A stretch of 64,000 nt of DNA from Streptosporangium sp. NBC_01755 (GTDB lineage Bacteria; Actinomycetota; Actinomycetes; Streptosporangiales; Streptosporangiaceae). The notes below the pieces were generated by a model, which was given only the letters and a program-made list of their open reading frames with translations, did not search any database and was not told where the DNA came from. Shown piece after piece: positions 1 to 11,834 of this stretch. The stretch covers positions 3,596,001-3,660,000 of the forward strand of contig NZ_CP109131.1 of assembly GCF_035917995.1 (NCBI RefSeq). Direction: 5' to 3'. The position numbers were made by a program, and so were the translations under genes. Numbering within the stretch: position 1 is the stretch's first letter; the number at the start of each line of letters is the position of its first letter.

Positions 1-1205
1 GATGCCAGCTCCTCCTGCGGCAGGGCGAGCCGTGGCTCGACCAGATCCCACAGATCCTTCTCGATGCGGGCCTGGTTCTGAGAGGTCGGCGGCACGATGT
101 CCGCCTCGACGATCAGCGCGTCATCGTCGATGCGGTAGCGGTGGTAGAGCGTGCCGCGCGGGGCCTCCGACGCCCCGTGGCCGACGCCGGGCCGCGGCTC
201 GACGGGGACGGCGGGCGCGTCGGGCTCGGCGTAAGAGTCGATGATCCGCAGGGCTTCGTCGCAGGCGTGCACGATTTCCACCGCCCGGACCACGATGCTG
301 CGAAAGGGGTTGCGACACACCTCGCCGAGCCCGGCGTCGCGCGCCGCCGAGCGGGCCAGCGGGGAGAGCAGCCCGGAATTGAGGGCGTATCGGGCCATGG
401 CGCCCACCAGGTAGCCGCCGGTTCCGTCGAGCCGGGCGTGCAACGCCGTGGAGCCGGGCACTTGCTCCTCGACAACGTGTTCGGGCCAGTGCGAGACCGG
501 AAACCCGGTTCCGTCGCTGACGGCGACGGAACCGGAGAGGATGGCGTACTCGTCCGGGTGCCGCAGCGCGAGGAACCGGTAGTCGTGTTCCACGTCGGGG
601 AAGTCGAATCCGGCGACCCAGGTCACGGTGGCCAGGGCGTGCTCCCGTGCCAGGCGCAGCCGCTCGGCCGCACCGGCGAGTTCCTGGCGGCGCGGGATCC
701 GGTAGAAGCCGCCTACCCGGACGTTGACCGGGTGGATCGCCCGGCCGCTCAGGTCGGCCACCAGCTCGTTTCCCGCCTTCTTCAACGCCAGGCCGCGCTC
801 CAGGTGGACGCGATGGTCGGCGGCCATGGCGATACCGCTGTCGTAGCCCAGGAAATCCGGCGCGTGCAGCAGAAAGATGTGCAAGGCGTGTGACTCGATC
901 CATTCGCCGTAGTAGAGGAGCAGCCGCAGGTCCCGCAGCGGTCCGGTCACCTCCACCCCACAGGCCGCCTCGATGGCCTGGCAGGCGCTCATCTGGTACG
1001 CGACAGGGCAGATGCCGCAGATGCGGGCGGTGATGTCGGGAGGTTCGGTGTACGAGCGGCCGCGCAGCAGCGCCTCGAAGAACCGGGGCGGCTCGTAGAT
1101 CCTCAGCTGAAGGTCGACGATCCGGCCGTCGCGGGCGCGCACCAGCAGTGCTCCCTCGCCTTCGACCCGGGACAGGCCGCCGATGCGGATGGTCTTATGC
1201 GTCAC
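1..1205 (-). CDS. hyhL: [NiFe] hydrogenase large (alpha) subunit, group 3b type, 3' end outside window
   Basis: Carries the NiFe active site of a cytoplasmic NAD(P)-linked hydrogenase. The GTG start (1203-1205) lies inside the small-subunit stop (GTGACGCATAA overlap), and 401 codons run open to the window edge. The N-terminal nickel-ligand motif [13 protein letters not shown] is at residues 61-73; its two Cys are half of the Ni ligands. The C-terminal DPCxxC ligand motif would lie left of position 1 and cannot be checked. The order beta-gamma-delta-alpha with tight overlaps is the group 3b (sulfhydrogenase-type) layout. Maturation genes (hyp) are not in the window. Confidence 0.93.
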   Translation of the reverse strand, partial: MTHKTIRIGGLSRVEGEGALLVRARDGRIVDLQLRIYEPPRFFEALLRGRSYTEPPDITARICGICPVAYQMSACQAIEAACGVEVTGPLRDLRLLLYYGEWIESHALHIFLLHAPDFLGYDSGIAMAADHRVHLERGLALKKAGNELVADLSGRAIHPVNVRVGGFYRIPRRQELAGAAERLRLAREHALATVTWVAGFDFPDVEHDYRFLALRHPDEYAILSGSVAVSDGTGFPVSHWPEHVVEEQVPGSTALHARLDGTGGYLVGAMARYALNSGLLSPLARSAARDAGLGEVCRNPFRSIVVRAVEIVHACDEALRIIDSYAEPDAPAVPVEPRPGVGHGASEAPRGTLYHRYRIDDDALIVEADIVPPTSQNQARIEKDLWDLVEPRLALPQEELA

Positions 1206-1989
1206 CCTCGGCCTCCTCCGACGCTCGCCGGAAGGGCTCCTCGGTGGCGTTGAAGGTCCGGTAGATTCGCACCAGCTCCGGGTCGCTCATCCCGAGTTCG
1301 CGCAGCCGGCCGTTAAGGGCGGCCGAGTTGGTGGTCTCGGACGGGCCGAAGCAGCCGTAGCAGCCCCGGTTGAACGCCGGGCAGAGCGCCCCGCAACCGG
1401 CCTGGGTGACCGGGCCCAGGCAGGGCGTGCCGTGCGCCACCAAGACGCAGACGTTGCCCCGGGCCTTGCACTCCACGCACACGCTGTGCCCTGGGACGAC
1501 AGGGCGCCGACCGGTCAGGAACGCCGTGATGACCTCCAAAAGCTGGCGCTTGTCGATCGGGCAGCCGCGCAGCTCGAAGTCCACCGGCACGTTGGCGGAG
1601 ATCGCCGTCGACCGCTCCAGGGTGGCGATGTATTCGGGCCGCGCGTAGACGACGGAGGCGAACTCGCGTACGTCGGCGAAGTCGCGCAGGGCCTGGATCC
1701 CGCCTGCGGTGGCGCAGGCCCCGATCGTCACCAGGTGCTTGGAGACCCGGCGTACGTGCCGGATGCGCTCGGCGTCCTCTGGGGTGGTGACGGACCCCTC
1801 GACCAGCGACAGGTCGTACGGGCCGGGACCAGGGGCGCTCGACGCCTCCAGGAAGTAGGCGATCTCCACCTTGGCCGCCAGGGACAGCAGCTCGTCCTCG
1901 CAGTCGAGCAGGGTGAGCTGGCAGCCGTCGCATGAGGCGAACTTCCAGACCGCGAGCCGCGGCCGGGAGGCGGGTTTGGGGGCGCCCAT
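1195..1989 (-). CDS. hyhS: [NiFe] hydrogenase small (delta) subunit
   Basis: 264 aa iron-sulfur subunit that passes electrons from the NiFe site. It opens with the proximal-cluster motif [11 protein letters not shown] (Cys20, Cys23); further Cys occur in [19 protein letters not shown] and in the C-terminal CLGP...CGALCP...CYGCFGP block. There is no twin-arginine signal, so the enzyme is cytoplasmic, as expected for group 3. The start MGAPKP was chosen because its ATG overlaps the gamma-subunit stop (ATGA at 1988-1991). The same frame stays open further upstream but has no subunit homology there. Translationally coupled at both ends. Confidence 0.93.
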   Translation of the reverse strand: MGAPKPASRPRLAVWKFASCDGCQLTLLDCEDELLSLAAKVEIAYFLEASSAPGPGPYDLSLVEGSVTTPEDAERIRHVRRVSKHLVTIGACATAGGIQALRDFADVREFASVVYARPEYIATLERSTAISANVPVDFELRGCPIDKRQLLEVITAFLTGRRPVVPGHSVCVECKARGNVCVLVAHGTPCLGPVTQAGCGALCPAFNRGCYGCFGPSETTNSAALNGRLRELGMSDPELVRIYRTFNATEEPFRRASEEAEGDA

Positions 1990-2798
1990 CACAGCTCCCG
2001 CACCGCGAGGAGCCTGGCCGCCCGCTGGTAGTCCACCACCGGGCCGTCCAAGCAAAGGAGCAGCGGGCCGAGCTGGCAGTGCCCACAGCGGCCGACGCCG
2101 CATTTCATGTTGCGCTCCAGCGACAGCGCCACCCGTGCGGCCGGGACGCCGCGCCGTACGAGGTTGTCGGCGACGGCGCGCATCATGACCTCGGGTCCGC
2201 ACACGAAGGCGGCGGTACGGCGCGGCTGGAAGACGATCCGGTCGATCAGCCTGGTGACCGGTCCGACCGGGCCCTGCCAGGCGTGGTCCGGATGGTCGAC
2301 GATGACCTGGACGTCGACGTCGTGCGACTTTCGCCACCGGGCCAGCTCTCGCGGGTAGAGCAGGGTCATCGGGGTACGGGTGCCGACGATCAGGCTGATC
2401 CGGCCGTATCGGGAACGGTGCGCGGCCAGCTCACGAAGGACGGTGCGCAGCGGCGCGAGTCCCAGGCCGCCGGCCGCCACGACGACGTCCAGCCCGGCCG
2501 CGGCAGGCACGTCCCAGGCGGTGCCGTACGGGCCGCGGAGCCCCACGACGTCGCCGGGCCTGGCATCGCACAAGACGTGGCTGACCGCGCCCACCGCTCG
2601 GATCGTGTGCATGAGCGCCCCTGACCTGGCCCGGCCGCTGAGGGAGATCGGTATCTCGCCGACTCCCCGGGCGTAGATCATGTTGAACTGGCCTGGTAGG
2701 AAGGCCGGGCACCGGCCCCGCACCGGCTCCAGGGTCAAGGTGACGGTGTCGGCGCGGTCCGGACGGCGGGAACGCACCCGGTACGGAGCGGGCGTCAT
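1989..2798 (-). CDS. hyhG: hydrogenase gamma subunit, FAD/NAD(P)-binding ferredoxin-reductase-like
   Basis: 269 aa diaphorase subunit that exchanges electrons with NAD(P). The FNR-type FAD domain comes first ([18 protein letters not shown]), then a nucleotide-binding Rossmann domain ([14 protein letters not shown]; later FVCGPEVMM). A C-terminal [2Fe-2S] Cys cluster follows: [15 protein letters not shown] plus a later Cys. This is the HydG/AsrB/PyrK architecture. The ATG overlaps the beta-subunit stop (2795-2798). Whether it prefers NADP or NAD cannot be decided by reading; group 3b enzymes usually favour NADP. Confidence 0.92.
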   Translation of the reverse strand: MTPAPYRVRSRRPDRADTVTLTLEPVRGRCPAFLPGQFNMIYARGVGEIPISLSGRARSGALMHTIRAVGAVSHVLCDARPGDVVGLRGPYGTAWDVPAAAGLDVVVAAGGLGLAPLRTVLRELAAHRSRYGRISLIVGTRTPMTLLYPRELARWRKSHDVDVQVIVDHPDHAWQGPVGPVTRLIDRIVFQPRRTAAFVCGPEVMMRAVADNLVRRGVPAARVALSLERNMKCGVGRCGHCQLGPLLLCLDGPVVDYQRAARLLAVREL

Positions 2799-3865
2799 CG
2801 GATGCACGACAGTTCCTCGGTCACGTCGATGCCGGTGGGGCACCAGGTGATGCACCGGCCGCAGCCCACGCAGCCCGACACGCCGAACTGGTCGTACCAG
2901 GTGGCGAACTTGTGGGTCAGCCACTGGCGGTAGCGGGCCAGGGCCGAGCCGCGCACCGGTGTGCCGCCGAGTTCGGTGAAGTCCAGCGTGAAGCAGGAGT
3001 CCCACCGTTCGGACCGTTCGGCGACGTCGCCGGAGAGATCGGTGATGTCCTCGACGGTGCTGCAGAAGCAGGTGGGGCAGGCCATGGTGCAGTTGGTGCA
3101 GCTCAGGCAGCGGGAGGCCACGTCGGTCCACCGGGGGTGGTCGTGTGCCGCCGGCAGCCAGTCCTGGATGCCGGTGGTGTCCACCTGCCGCCCCATCCGG
3201 GTCGCGGCCGTGCGGGACACCTCCTGCGCGGCGGCCAGGTCGTCCTCCTCGGCCGCGCGGTGCGGGATCGCCGTGAGGATCTGCGCGCCGCGTTCGCTGC
3301 CCGGTTCGATCAGGAACCGGTGCGGTGCGGCCAGCTCGGTGATCGCGAGGTCGAAGCCGGCGGTGGCCTTCGGTCCGGTCCCCATGGAGGCGCAGAAGCA
3401 GGTGCCGCCGGGAACCGCGCAGTTCACGGCCACCAGGAACAGCGCCTCGCGTCGGCGGCGGTAGGCGCTGTCGGGATGTCTGCCGAGGAAGACCCTGTCC
3501 TGGACGGCTATCGCGGCCAGATCGCAGGCGCGTACCCCGAGCAGCGCGACGCGGGGCGCCTCGGGTTCGACCTCCTCGATCTCCTGGTCACGCATTCGAA
3601 ACAGCGTCTGGCGGGGCGGCTGGGTGTAGCGCTTGGCCGAGTCCGGGCCGGCCGCGAAGCCGAACACCATGTCGTCGTCGCGCTCGGTCAGCCGGTAGCC
3701 GCCGGGCTCCTGTGCGTCTCCCACACCCGCGGGTAGCTCTTCGGCCGACCATATCTCGGCCATCCGCACGGCTCCGTCCTTGACGGTGGGGCCGACGACG
3801 GTATAGCCGACCGATCGCAGGGCCTCGATCAGCGGCTCCAGCGACGGTGTCACAAGGGCGTCCAT
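2795..3865 (-). CDS. hyhB: hydrogenase beta subunit, dicluster 4Fe-4S protein (AsrA/HydB-like)
   Basis: 356 aa electron-transfer subunit linking the gamma flavoprotein to the small subunit. About 220 N-terminal residues carry extra Cys (VRACDLAA, CAVPGGTCFC). Two ferredoxin motifs follow: CLSCTNCTMACPTCFC and CVGCGRCITWCPTGID. This matches the HydB/AsrA family. First gene of the hydrogenase set, with a GAGGGGGA ribosome site just upstream of ATG. It lies 87 bp after the V-ATPase ntpD stop with no terminator-like stem between, so read-through from the ATPase operon is possible. Confidence 0.92.
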   Translation of the reverse strand: MDALVTPSLEPLIEALRSVGYTVVGPTVKDGAVRMAEIWSAEELPAGVGDAQEPGGYRLTERDDDMVFGFAAGPDSAKRYTQPPRQTLFRMRDQEIEEVEPEAPRVALLGVRACDLAAIAVQDRVFLGRHPDSAYRRRREALFLVAVNCAVPGGTCFCASMGTGPKATAGFDLAITELAAPHRFLIEPGSERGAQILTAIPHRAAEEDDLAAAQEVSRTAATRMGRQVDTTGIQDWLPAAHDHPRWTDVASRCLSCTNCTMACPTCFCSTVEDITDLSGDVAERSERWDSCFTLDFTELGGTPVRGSALARYRQWLTHKFATWYDQFGVSGCVGCGRCITWCPTGIDVTEELSCIR

Positions 3866-3952
3866 CGGCGTTCCCCCTCACGCTTCAGACGGCGGGAGTT
3901 ATATCCCCTCTCATCCCTTTCCAAAAGCGACTCTTCTGAACATGGCCAAAGG

Positions 3953-4567
3953 TCACCGGTAATGGAGGCTTCCGTCCCTGGTCGCACGCCGTACCCGGGC
4001 ACAGTCGGCGCGCTCCTGTTCCTCCAGGGCCAGCTCGCGTTCGGCGAGCGCCGATTCCAAGCCGGGTATCCAGCGCTCGCGCAGGGCACGGATCCGGCGC
4101 CGCGTCCAGAGGACCTCTGCCTCCACGATGCGGACGGCCCTGAGTGCTACGGCGTGTCGTGTTCCTGCTTCCAGGGCCCTCTGGCAGGCCGATCTGGCCG
4201 GGGTGAGGGCGGCCGTGAGCGCCGGCTGTTCCGGGGCGGCGGGGAAGTGGCAAGCTACGCTGCAGGGATAGGTCGTGCCCATCACGTCGGCGTAGTCGAT
4301 CTCGACGTGAATCTGCCCGGCGGAGGCGCCGAGCCGCAGCGCCCGCTCCCCGCCGAGGGTCGCCACGCGGAAGGTCCAGATTTCCGCCTCGGCCATCGTT
4401 TCCGCCCAGCGCTCCCCGGTCTGGGCGGCGACCGCGGCGAGACGGTCCTGTTCCTGGCGGAGCAGGCGCAGCTTGCGGTCGAGGAGGTCGAGGCCGTGTT
4501 CAGCGGTGGCCAGCCGGCGCCGCAGCCAGAGGCGGCCCGCGCGGCCGGGCGGCACGGAGATCCTCAT
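3953..4567 (-). CDS. ntpD: V-type ATPase subunit D (central rotor stalk)
   Basis: 204 aa. Rotor axle joining the catalytic head to the membrane ring. It begins PPGRAGRLWLRRRLATAEHGLDLLDRK, the typical antiparallel coiled-coil N-terminus. A second long helix is at the C-terminus (about residues 145-190, rich in Arg/Glu). The ATG (4565-4567) overlaps the ntpB stop in ATGA. Last gene of the ATPase set and immediately upstream of the hydrogenase genes. Confidence 0.9.
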   Translation of the reverse strand: MRISVPPGRAGRLWLRRRLATAEHGLDLLDRKLRLLRQEQDRLAAVAAQTGERWAETMAEAEIWTFRVATLGGERALRLGASAGQIHVEIDYADVMGTTYPCSVACHFPAAPEQPALTAALTPARSACQRALEAGTRHAVALRAVRIVEAEVLWTRRRIRALRERWIPGLESALAERELALEEQERADCARVRRATRDGSLHYR

Positions 4568-5928
4568 CGCGCCTCCCGGTAGTTGGCGTCCACGGCGGCG
4601 GCGTCGAGCATGGTCAGTTCCGTGCGTGGCAGCGTGGAGAGCACCTGCCATGCCCGGTCGAAGGTCTCTTCCAGGCCGTGAGACTCCTCCCGGCCCTGGG
4701 CGACCAGCCGCTCGTCGAAGGCGCGGGCCAGGTCGAGATACCGCCGGTCCAGCGAGCTGAGCGCGTCGGTACCCACGAACTCGGCCAGTTCCCTCGCCTG
4801 CCTGGCCCGCGTCAGGGCTGCGAGGAGCTGTGCCGCCAGGTCGACGTGCTCCCGCCGGGTACGGCCGGCCCCCACCCCATGTCGCATCAGCCGCGAGATC
4901 GACGCCAGCGAGTCGACCGGCGGATAGCCGGGAACATCGCGAGAAAGCACGATCTGCCCTTCGGTGATGTATCCGGTGAGGTCCGGTACGGGGTGGGTGA
5001 TGTCCCCGGCCGGCATGGTCAGCACGGGCAGCAGCGTCACCGAGCCCGGCAGGCCCCGTACCTTCCCGCAGCGCTCGTAGATCGAGGCGAGGTCGCTGTA
5101 CAGGTAGCCGGGATACGCCCTGCGGGCGGGGATCTCCCCCCTTACGGACGACACCTCCCGCAGTGCCTCGCAGTAGCTGGTCATGTCGGCCAGGACGACC
5201 AAAACGTGCCGGCCGAGATGGAAGGCGAGGTGTTCGGCGACGGTGAGCGCGATCCGCGGAGTCAAGATCCGCTCGATCACCGGATCGTCGGCCAGGTTGA
5301 GCAGGAGCACCAGCTCTGCGGCCGCGGTTCGCGCCTCCAGCGCGTCGCGTACTCCGAGTGCGTCCGCGTGCGTGAGCCCCATGGCGGCGAAGATCACGCT
5401 GAACGGTCCTCCGGAGGCGTGAGCCTGTGCCGCGATCTGGGCGGCGAGATCGAGGTGCGGCAAACCGGGCGAGGAGAACACCGCGATCTTCTGACCGCGC
5501 ACGAGCGTGGTCAGGGCGTCGATCACCGACACACCGGTGAGGATCGGCTCGGCGGGCGGGACCCGCCACGCCGGGTTCAGCGGAAGTCCGCTGACGGGCA
5601 TGGTCGTCGAACCGAAGATCGGCGGTCCGCCGTCCAGCGGGCTGCCGAGGCCGTCGCAGACCCGCCCCAGCCAGCCGGGGCCGACGGGCACTCGGAAGGG
5701 GGTCCCCGAGAACGCCACGCCGATCCTTCCGGGCGTCATGCCTGAGGTCCCTTCGAGGACCTGGACCAGCGCGAGATCCCCGTCGACCTCCAGGACCAGC
5801 CCGTGCCGTACGTCGCCGCCGGGCAGGTGGATCGACGCGAACTCGTCCCACCCCACGCCGCCGACACCCCGCACGACGATGAGTGGGCCTCGCAGCTCGG
5901 CCACGTCGGTGTACTCCAACTCGATCAT
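4564..5928 (-). CDS. ntpB: V-type ATPase subunit B (non-catalytic head)
   Basis: 454 aa regulatory nucleotide-binding subunit of the V1/A1 hexamer. It has the alpha/beta barrel start (MIELEYTDVAELRGPLIVV), PDLTGYITEGQIVLSRD, and the SLASISRLM...GVGAGRTRREH arginine-rich C-terminal region. A functional Walker A is absent (FSSPGLPHLD stands at its place), as expected for B rather than A. It starts 9 bp after the ntpA stop and overlaps ntpD by 4 bp. Confidence 0.94.
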   Translation of the reverse strand: MIELEYTDVAELRGPLIVVRGVGGVGWDEFASIHLPGGDVRHGLVLEVDGDLALVQVLEGTSGMTPGRIGVAFSGTPFRVPVGPGWLGRVCDGLGSPLDGGPPIFGSTTMPVSGLPLNPAWRVPPAEPILTGVSVIDALTTLVRGQKIAVFSSPGLPHLDLAAQIAAQAHASGGPFSVIFAAMGLTHADALGVRDALEARTAAAELVLLLNLADDPVIERILTPRIALTVAEHLAFHLGRHVLVVLADMTSYCEALREVSSVRGEIPARRAYPGYLYSDLASIYERCGKVRGLPGSVTLLPVLTMPAGDITHPVPDLTGYITEGQIVLSRDVPGYPPVDSLASISRLMRHGVGAGRTRREHVDLAAQLLAALTRARQARELAEFVGTDALSSLDRRYLDLARAFDERLVAQGREESHGLEETFDRAWQVLSTLPRTELTMLDAAAVDANYREAR

Positions 5929-5937
5929 GGCTCGGCC

Positions 5938-7569
5938 TCACCCGGATTCCTTGGCACGCAGGACGGCGGAGAAATCCCGGCTCTCGATCTCGTCGGCCGG
6001 CACGCCACCGGAGACCAGGGCCAGGCAGTCGTCGATCGCGGCGAGCACCGTGCCCGCGAGCGCGATGGTGCGCTCAGGTGTGCAGTAGGCGTCCGTGGGG
6101 CTGAGCGCGCTCTGCTGCAACAGGCCCTCGCGCAGCAGGCGCCCCCCGAGCAGGACGACGCGCTCGCGCGCGTGCAACGCCGCCGTGCCGACCAGTTCGG
6201 CGATCCCGGACAGGTGGTCCGCCTCGGCGAGCAGCGCGCTGATGCGCGCGCGGGTCGCCGCCCAGCCTTCCCGGCCGGTCCTGTCGTGCCATTGGGCCAG
6301 GGACTCATCGTCGCGGGAGAAGGACGCCTCCCAAGACACCGCCGGGTAGTGGCGTGCGTAGGCCAAGTCGCGGTCCAGGCTCCAGAGCGTGCGTACGAAC
6401 CGCTGGGTGTGGGTGGTGACGGGCTCGGTCATATCCCCGCCCGGCGGGGAGACCGCCCCCAGGATCGTCACCGACCCGGTCCGCCCGCCGAGCGTCGTCA
6501 CCCGTCCCGCTCGCTCGTAGAAGGCGGCGATCGCGGAGGCGAGATCGGCGGGGTAGCCCTCCTCGGCGGGCAGCGCCCCGCTGCGGGAGGCGAACTCGCG
6601 CCTGGCCTCGGCCCACCGGGACGTTGAGTCGGTGATCAGCACCGCGTCATACCCCATGTCACGGAAGTGCTCGGCCACGGTGACCCCGGTGTAGATGCTC
6701 GCCTCACGGGCCATCATGGGCATGTTGGAGGTGTTGGCGATCATTACGGTACGGTCGGCCAGCCGCCCGCCCGTCCGCGGGTCGCCGAGCTGCCCCAGTT
6801 CCGAGATCACGTCGGCCATCTCGTTGCCGCGCTCGCCGCAGCCGACGTAGACGACGACGTCGGCGTCGCACCATTTGGCGATCTGCTGGAGCAGTACGGT
6901 CTTGCCGGTGCCGAATCCCCCGGGCACCGCGGTCGTTCCGCCTCGCTGGACGGGCAACAGCAGGTCGAGTACCCGCTGCCCCGTGATGAGCGGTACCGGC
7001 TCTGCGAGACGCTCCCGGTAGGGCAGGGCCCGGCGGATCGGCCACCGCCTGACCATCGTCATCTCGTGGCCTCCGACGGTGGCGATCGGGGCCTCGGCAG
7101 GGTACTCTCCGGCAGGCCGGATCGAGCCGACGGTGCCGCCGGAGGCGAGGACCAGGTAGGACAGCCCGCCGGCCATGGTGACGGCACCGACCGGGGCGCC
7201 TGGTTCCACAGCCCGCCCCTCGGCGACGAGCGGGGTGAACCGCCAGGAACGGGTTTCCGCGCCCTCACGGGATCGGGGATCCAGCCACATGGACGCCTGC
7301 TCCAGCGGCCGGAGCAGCCCGTCGAACACCCCGCCGAGCAGGTGAGGCCCGAGAGGCGCCGACAGCGGGATCCCCGTCGCCTCGACCGGGAGTCCCGGCA
7401 TCAGGCCGCCCGTGTACTCGTACATCTGGACGGTCGCCCGCTCGCCGCGCAGGGACACGACTTCGCCGGGAAGTCCTTTCACGGTCACCTGATCGAACAT
7501 GGCGACGCCCCTCAGATCGCTCACCTCGACGAGCGGGCCATTGACGCGGGTCACGACAGCCACAGGCAC
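5938..7569 (-). CDS. ntpA: V-type ATPase catalytic subunit A
   Basis: 543 aa catalytic subunit that hydrolyses or makes ATP. It shows the N-terminal barrel, the non-homologous bulge insert (GLPVEATGIPLSAPLGPHLLGGVFDGLLRPL...), Walker A GGFGTGKT near residue 215, GCGERGNEM, the Walker-B-side VLITDSTSRWAEA, and GGDMTEPVTTHTQRF. The GTG start (7567-7569) was chosen for its GGGGAGG ribosome site 4-6 bp upstream; it overlaps the end of ntpE by 19 bp. The usual P-loop is GPFGSGKT; here the first Pro is Gly and the Ser is Thr, still GxxGxGKT. Confidence 0.96.
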   Translation of the reverse strand: MPVAVVTRVNGPLVEVSDLRGVAMFDQVTVKGLPGEVVSLRGERATVQMYEYTGGLMPGLPVEATGIPLSAPLGPHLLGGVFDGLLRPLEQASMWLDPRSREGAETRSWRFTPLVAEGRAVEPGAPVGAVTMAGGLSYLVLASGGTVGSIRPAGEYPAEAPIATVGGHEMTMVRRWPIRRALPYRERLAEPVPLITGQRVLDLLLPVQRGGTTAVPGGFGTGKTVLLQQIAKWCDADVVVYVGCGERGNEMADVISELGQLGDPRTGGRLADRTVMIANTSNMPMMAREASIYTGVTVAEHFRDMGYDAVLITDSTSRWAEARREFASRSGALPAEEGYPADLASAIAAFYERAGRVTTLGGRTGSVTILGAVSPPGGDMTEPVTTHTQRFVRTLWSLDRDLAYARHYPAVSWEASFSRDDESLAQWHDRTGREGWAATRARISALLAEADHLSGIAELVGTAALHARERVVLLGGRLLREGLLQQSALSPTDAYCTPERTIALAGTVLAAIDDCLALVSGGVPADEIESRDFSAVLRAKESG

Positions 7570-8065
7570 TGCACCTCCCCGGCGAGGGTGTCGATCATCC
7601 GGTCTGCGAGAGCGGGCAGCGTGGCGTCCAGGCGCCGTCCCGGACCGTGCGCCACCACGCCGCCGTCCGGATGCTCGTCGATCACCAGGTCATCCCCGCC
7701 GCGCCGTCTGACCGTCTCCGACAGGTGGCGCAACAGGGCCGGGTAGCAAGGGGCGTGGCGGAGATCCTTGGCCTCTTCACGCGCCCGGCGGCGAAACTCC
7801 TCCAGCATCTCGCACTGCGCGGCGAGGACGACCCGCCGTCGCCGTCGCCCGACGTCCGCCCGCACCGTGGCGGCGTAGGCGGCGTGCTCCGCCAATCCCT
7901 GCGCGCCCGCCTCGGCCAGTACGGCCTCCGCCTCCCGCCGGGCCGCTGCCATGACGGACGCCGCCTCGTCCCTTGCCCGCGCGGTCGTCCGTGCCGCCTG
8001 CTCCCCGGCCCGGCGCAGCAGCTCCGCCTCCAATGGGGCGAGAGCCTGCTCGACCGCGGTCCCGG

Positions 8066-8069
<4 letters not shown>
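7551..8069 (-). CDS. ntpE: V-type ATPase subunit E (peripheral stalk)
   Basis: 172 aa stator subunit. An Ala/Glu/Arg-rich helix (about residues 5-100) is followed by a small globular C-terminal domain with the pattern DDLVIDEHPDGGVVAHGPGRRLDATLPALADRM, typical of subunit E. The GTG start (8067-8069) overlaps the ntpG stop (GTGA). The open frame extends to 8345, but the upstream part is only a shadow of ntpG. Confidence 0.87.
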
Positions 8070-9885
<1,816 letters not shown>

Positions 9886-9899
<14 letters not shown>

Positions 9900-10782
9900 C
9901 TGGATCCCCCTGGTGTACGGCCGTCTCACCGGCCCGCTGCACCCGCCAGGCGTCGGCTGCGAGCACCGCGACCGTGCCCAGAACCGGCGAAGGCCCGAAA
10001 CTCGAGCCGAACAACATCGCCGTACCGTCCCGCTCGACGCGCTCCCACCAGCGCGGCTCACCCCGCCACAGATCCTCGGGCCGCTCCAGCCCTGTGAGTG
10101 CCCAGCGGGCGGGGAAAGGCAGGCAGGCGGTCATGCCGGGCAACGAGGTGGCGTCCAGAGCGCGCCGGCCCAGCAGGGATTCGGCCTTGCCTCTGATCGG
10201 CGGCTCGACACCTCGCCCTTCGAGGAAGTGCTCGCGAGCGACCAGCAGGGCGGCCGCCCCCGCCGCCCACGCCGAGGCGGAACCGATACGGTCGCTGACC
10301 TGACAGGCCCACGACAGCCGCATGCCGATCTGGATCTGCCGGGGACGCGCGCCACCCGGGTCGCCCCAGGGGGAGGCGGCGAGCGCGGCACGGATGTCGG
10401 CCGGCGCGGTGAGGGCCCGCACCCGGGGCCAGGCCGTCGCCAGCGCTCCGAGGCTGAACCGCCGGCCGCCCCCCGCGAGGATCTCGTCGACGTTGGCGAT
10501 CTCGAACCACCGCGCCAGCAGTCGGATCATGACGGTGCCCTCCGAGGGCAGCCATCCGGCCAGGATCCGCAGGTGCCACAGCAGGCAGGCCAGGACGGAC
10601 TGCTGAGCCTCGGCCAGGCTCTGCCCGGCGCGCACGTCGTGTCCGTACGGGGTGGAGGCGAGCGCGGACACCACCTCCTGGGCCGAGCCGGCCAGTGCCA
10701 CCCGCCGTGCCCCGGCCTTCCCCAGGCGCCGCCGAGCCAGCGCCCGTGCTCGCGTCGTCCCGGCCACCCATGCCGCGCTCAT
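9886..10782 (-). CDS. ntpC: V-type ATPase subunit C/d (AC39-like)
   Basis: 298 aa. Couples the rotor stalk to the K ring. Family features include SVLACLLWHLRILAGWLPSEG, then ARWFEIANVDEIL, the segment that aligns with the helical repeats of AC39. Degenerate compared with textbook members and low in clear motifs, so the call leans on its place in the operon. It overlaps ntpF by 4 bp and ntpI by 14 bp. Confidence 0.78.
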
Positions 10783-11210
10783 CGACCGCCCGCCAGCGAT
10801 CGGATCATTCCCATCACCCGATCGATCTCGCCCGGCATACGTCGCGCCGCTCGCTCGCGGATCGCCTCCGCCTCACGGCGGGCCGCGTCGAGCACTTCGG
10901 TGCCTTCCACGTCCAACGCGACACGGGCGCGGGCAGCGGCCTCTGCGCGCTTCGCCCCCGCTCCGCCTCGCGCGGTCGCCACGATGGCCGTCGCCTGCTC
11001 ACGGGCCTGGGCGAGCATCTCCTCGGCGTCCCGCTCCGCCCGCACCTGAATCTCCCGGCATCGGGTGTGGACATCCGCCAGGGCGGCGAAGATCGGCGCC
11101 GCTTCGGCGGCACGTTCCGCCTCGGGGTCGGCCGGCACCCCCGCCGGCGCCGCCGCCCCAGGTGCCCCAGCCGGGCGGAACCGGCCGAGGAAATCGTGCA
11201 ACCGAGCCAT
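10779..11210 (-). CDS. ntpF: V-type ATPase peripheral stalk subunit G/H (NtpF-like)
   Basis: 143 aa, almost entirely one charged Ala/Arg/Glu-rich helix (about residues 28-130). It is expected to pair with subunit E as the stator stalk. The C-terminus RMPGEIDRVMGMIRSLAGG fits the family. First gene of the operon; GGGGAGAACC lies directly before ATG. No promoter could be assigned in the 11211-11300 leader. A coiled-coil of this kind has weak sequence identity, so the call depends on context. Confidence 0.75.
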   Translation of the reverse strand: MARLHDFLGRFRPAGAPGAAAPAGVPADPEAERAAEAAPIFAALADVHTRCREIQVRAERDAEEMLAQAREQATAIVATARGGAGAKRAEAAARARVALDVEGTEVLDAARREAEAIRERAARRMPGEIDRVMGMIRSLAGGR

Positions 11211-11299
11211 GGTTCTCCCCTGATGGTTCTGCTCAGACGGCCCGCCCGGGCATTGGAAGACGATCCGAGCCTCCGTCGCGATTGCTGTCCCGCCCAGAG

Positions 11300-11459
11300 T
11301 CCTAATCCCCTTCTGACCAGGGACTCATGTCAGTACTTCTTCCTGGCCGGCGCGAGAGGGGCGGCGCATACCTGGCCACCAGCGCGTCCGCGTCGGCCTC
11401 GATCCTGGCCGCCCACGCCTCGGGGTCATCGACGATCCACAGCACGATGTAGCACTTCA
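11300..11459 (-). other. possible 52-codon ORF, unrecognised
   Basis: A minus-strand frame starting at GTG (about 11459) reads VKCYIVLWIVDDPEAWAARIEA and ends in TAG near 11304. It looks protein-like at first (regular third-position GC) but has no good ribosome site. It sits between the IS110 relic and the ATPase operon, so it may be a fragment left by recombination. Confidence 0.25.
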
Positions 11460-11671
11460 CAGGGCGGCGGGAGGCGATGAGAGTCGGTCGGGTTGGCCAT
11501 CAGGTGCCAGATGGACACCAGGATGGAGCGGGCGACCGCGACCAGGGCCTTCATATGGCCGCGGCGTTTGACGATGCGTCGGTAGCGCGCGCCGAGGAAG
11601 GTGTCGGTGCGTGCGGCGGAGATGGCCGCCTCGCCGAGGGCGCCGCGTAGCCAGGGGTTGCCCTTGCCGGT
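11460..11671 (-). pseudogene. IS110-family transposase C-terminal relic
   Basis: The minus-strand frame contains KGNPWLRGALGEAA, then YRRIVKRRGHMKALVAVARS and ILVSIWHLMANP. This is the conserved C-terminal transposase_20 end of IS110/IS116/IS902 transposases. The N-terminal DEDD catalytic half is missing and the frame enters unrelated sequence at about 11680. No terminal repeats were found, as is normal for IS110. Confidence 0.8.
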
Positions 11672-11834
11672 GGGGCCGCAGGTGGGTGCGCTCAACGGGC
11701 TTAACCATTCTCCCGATCCCGTCGACGACGGCGGCACGGGCCACCGCAGTCGTCACCGTCACTGGTTGGACCGCCGGTTGGACGGACTCGGCCCTCGAAG
11801 GTATTCGTGGCCATATACCGGGGAGGTGTGGTTC

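Noticed and set aside
121..903. Long minus-strand frame and plus-strand frame over the hydrogenase large subunit
   Set aside because: Arg/Pro-rich shadow frames; the hyhL frame has the RICGIC motif and continuous homology.
1313..2086. Arg-rich minus frame over the small subunit
   Set aside because: Shadow of hyhS in another frame.
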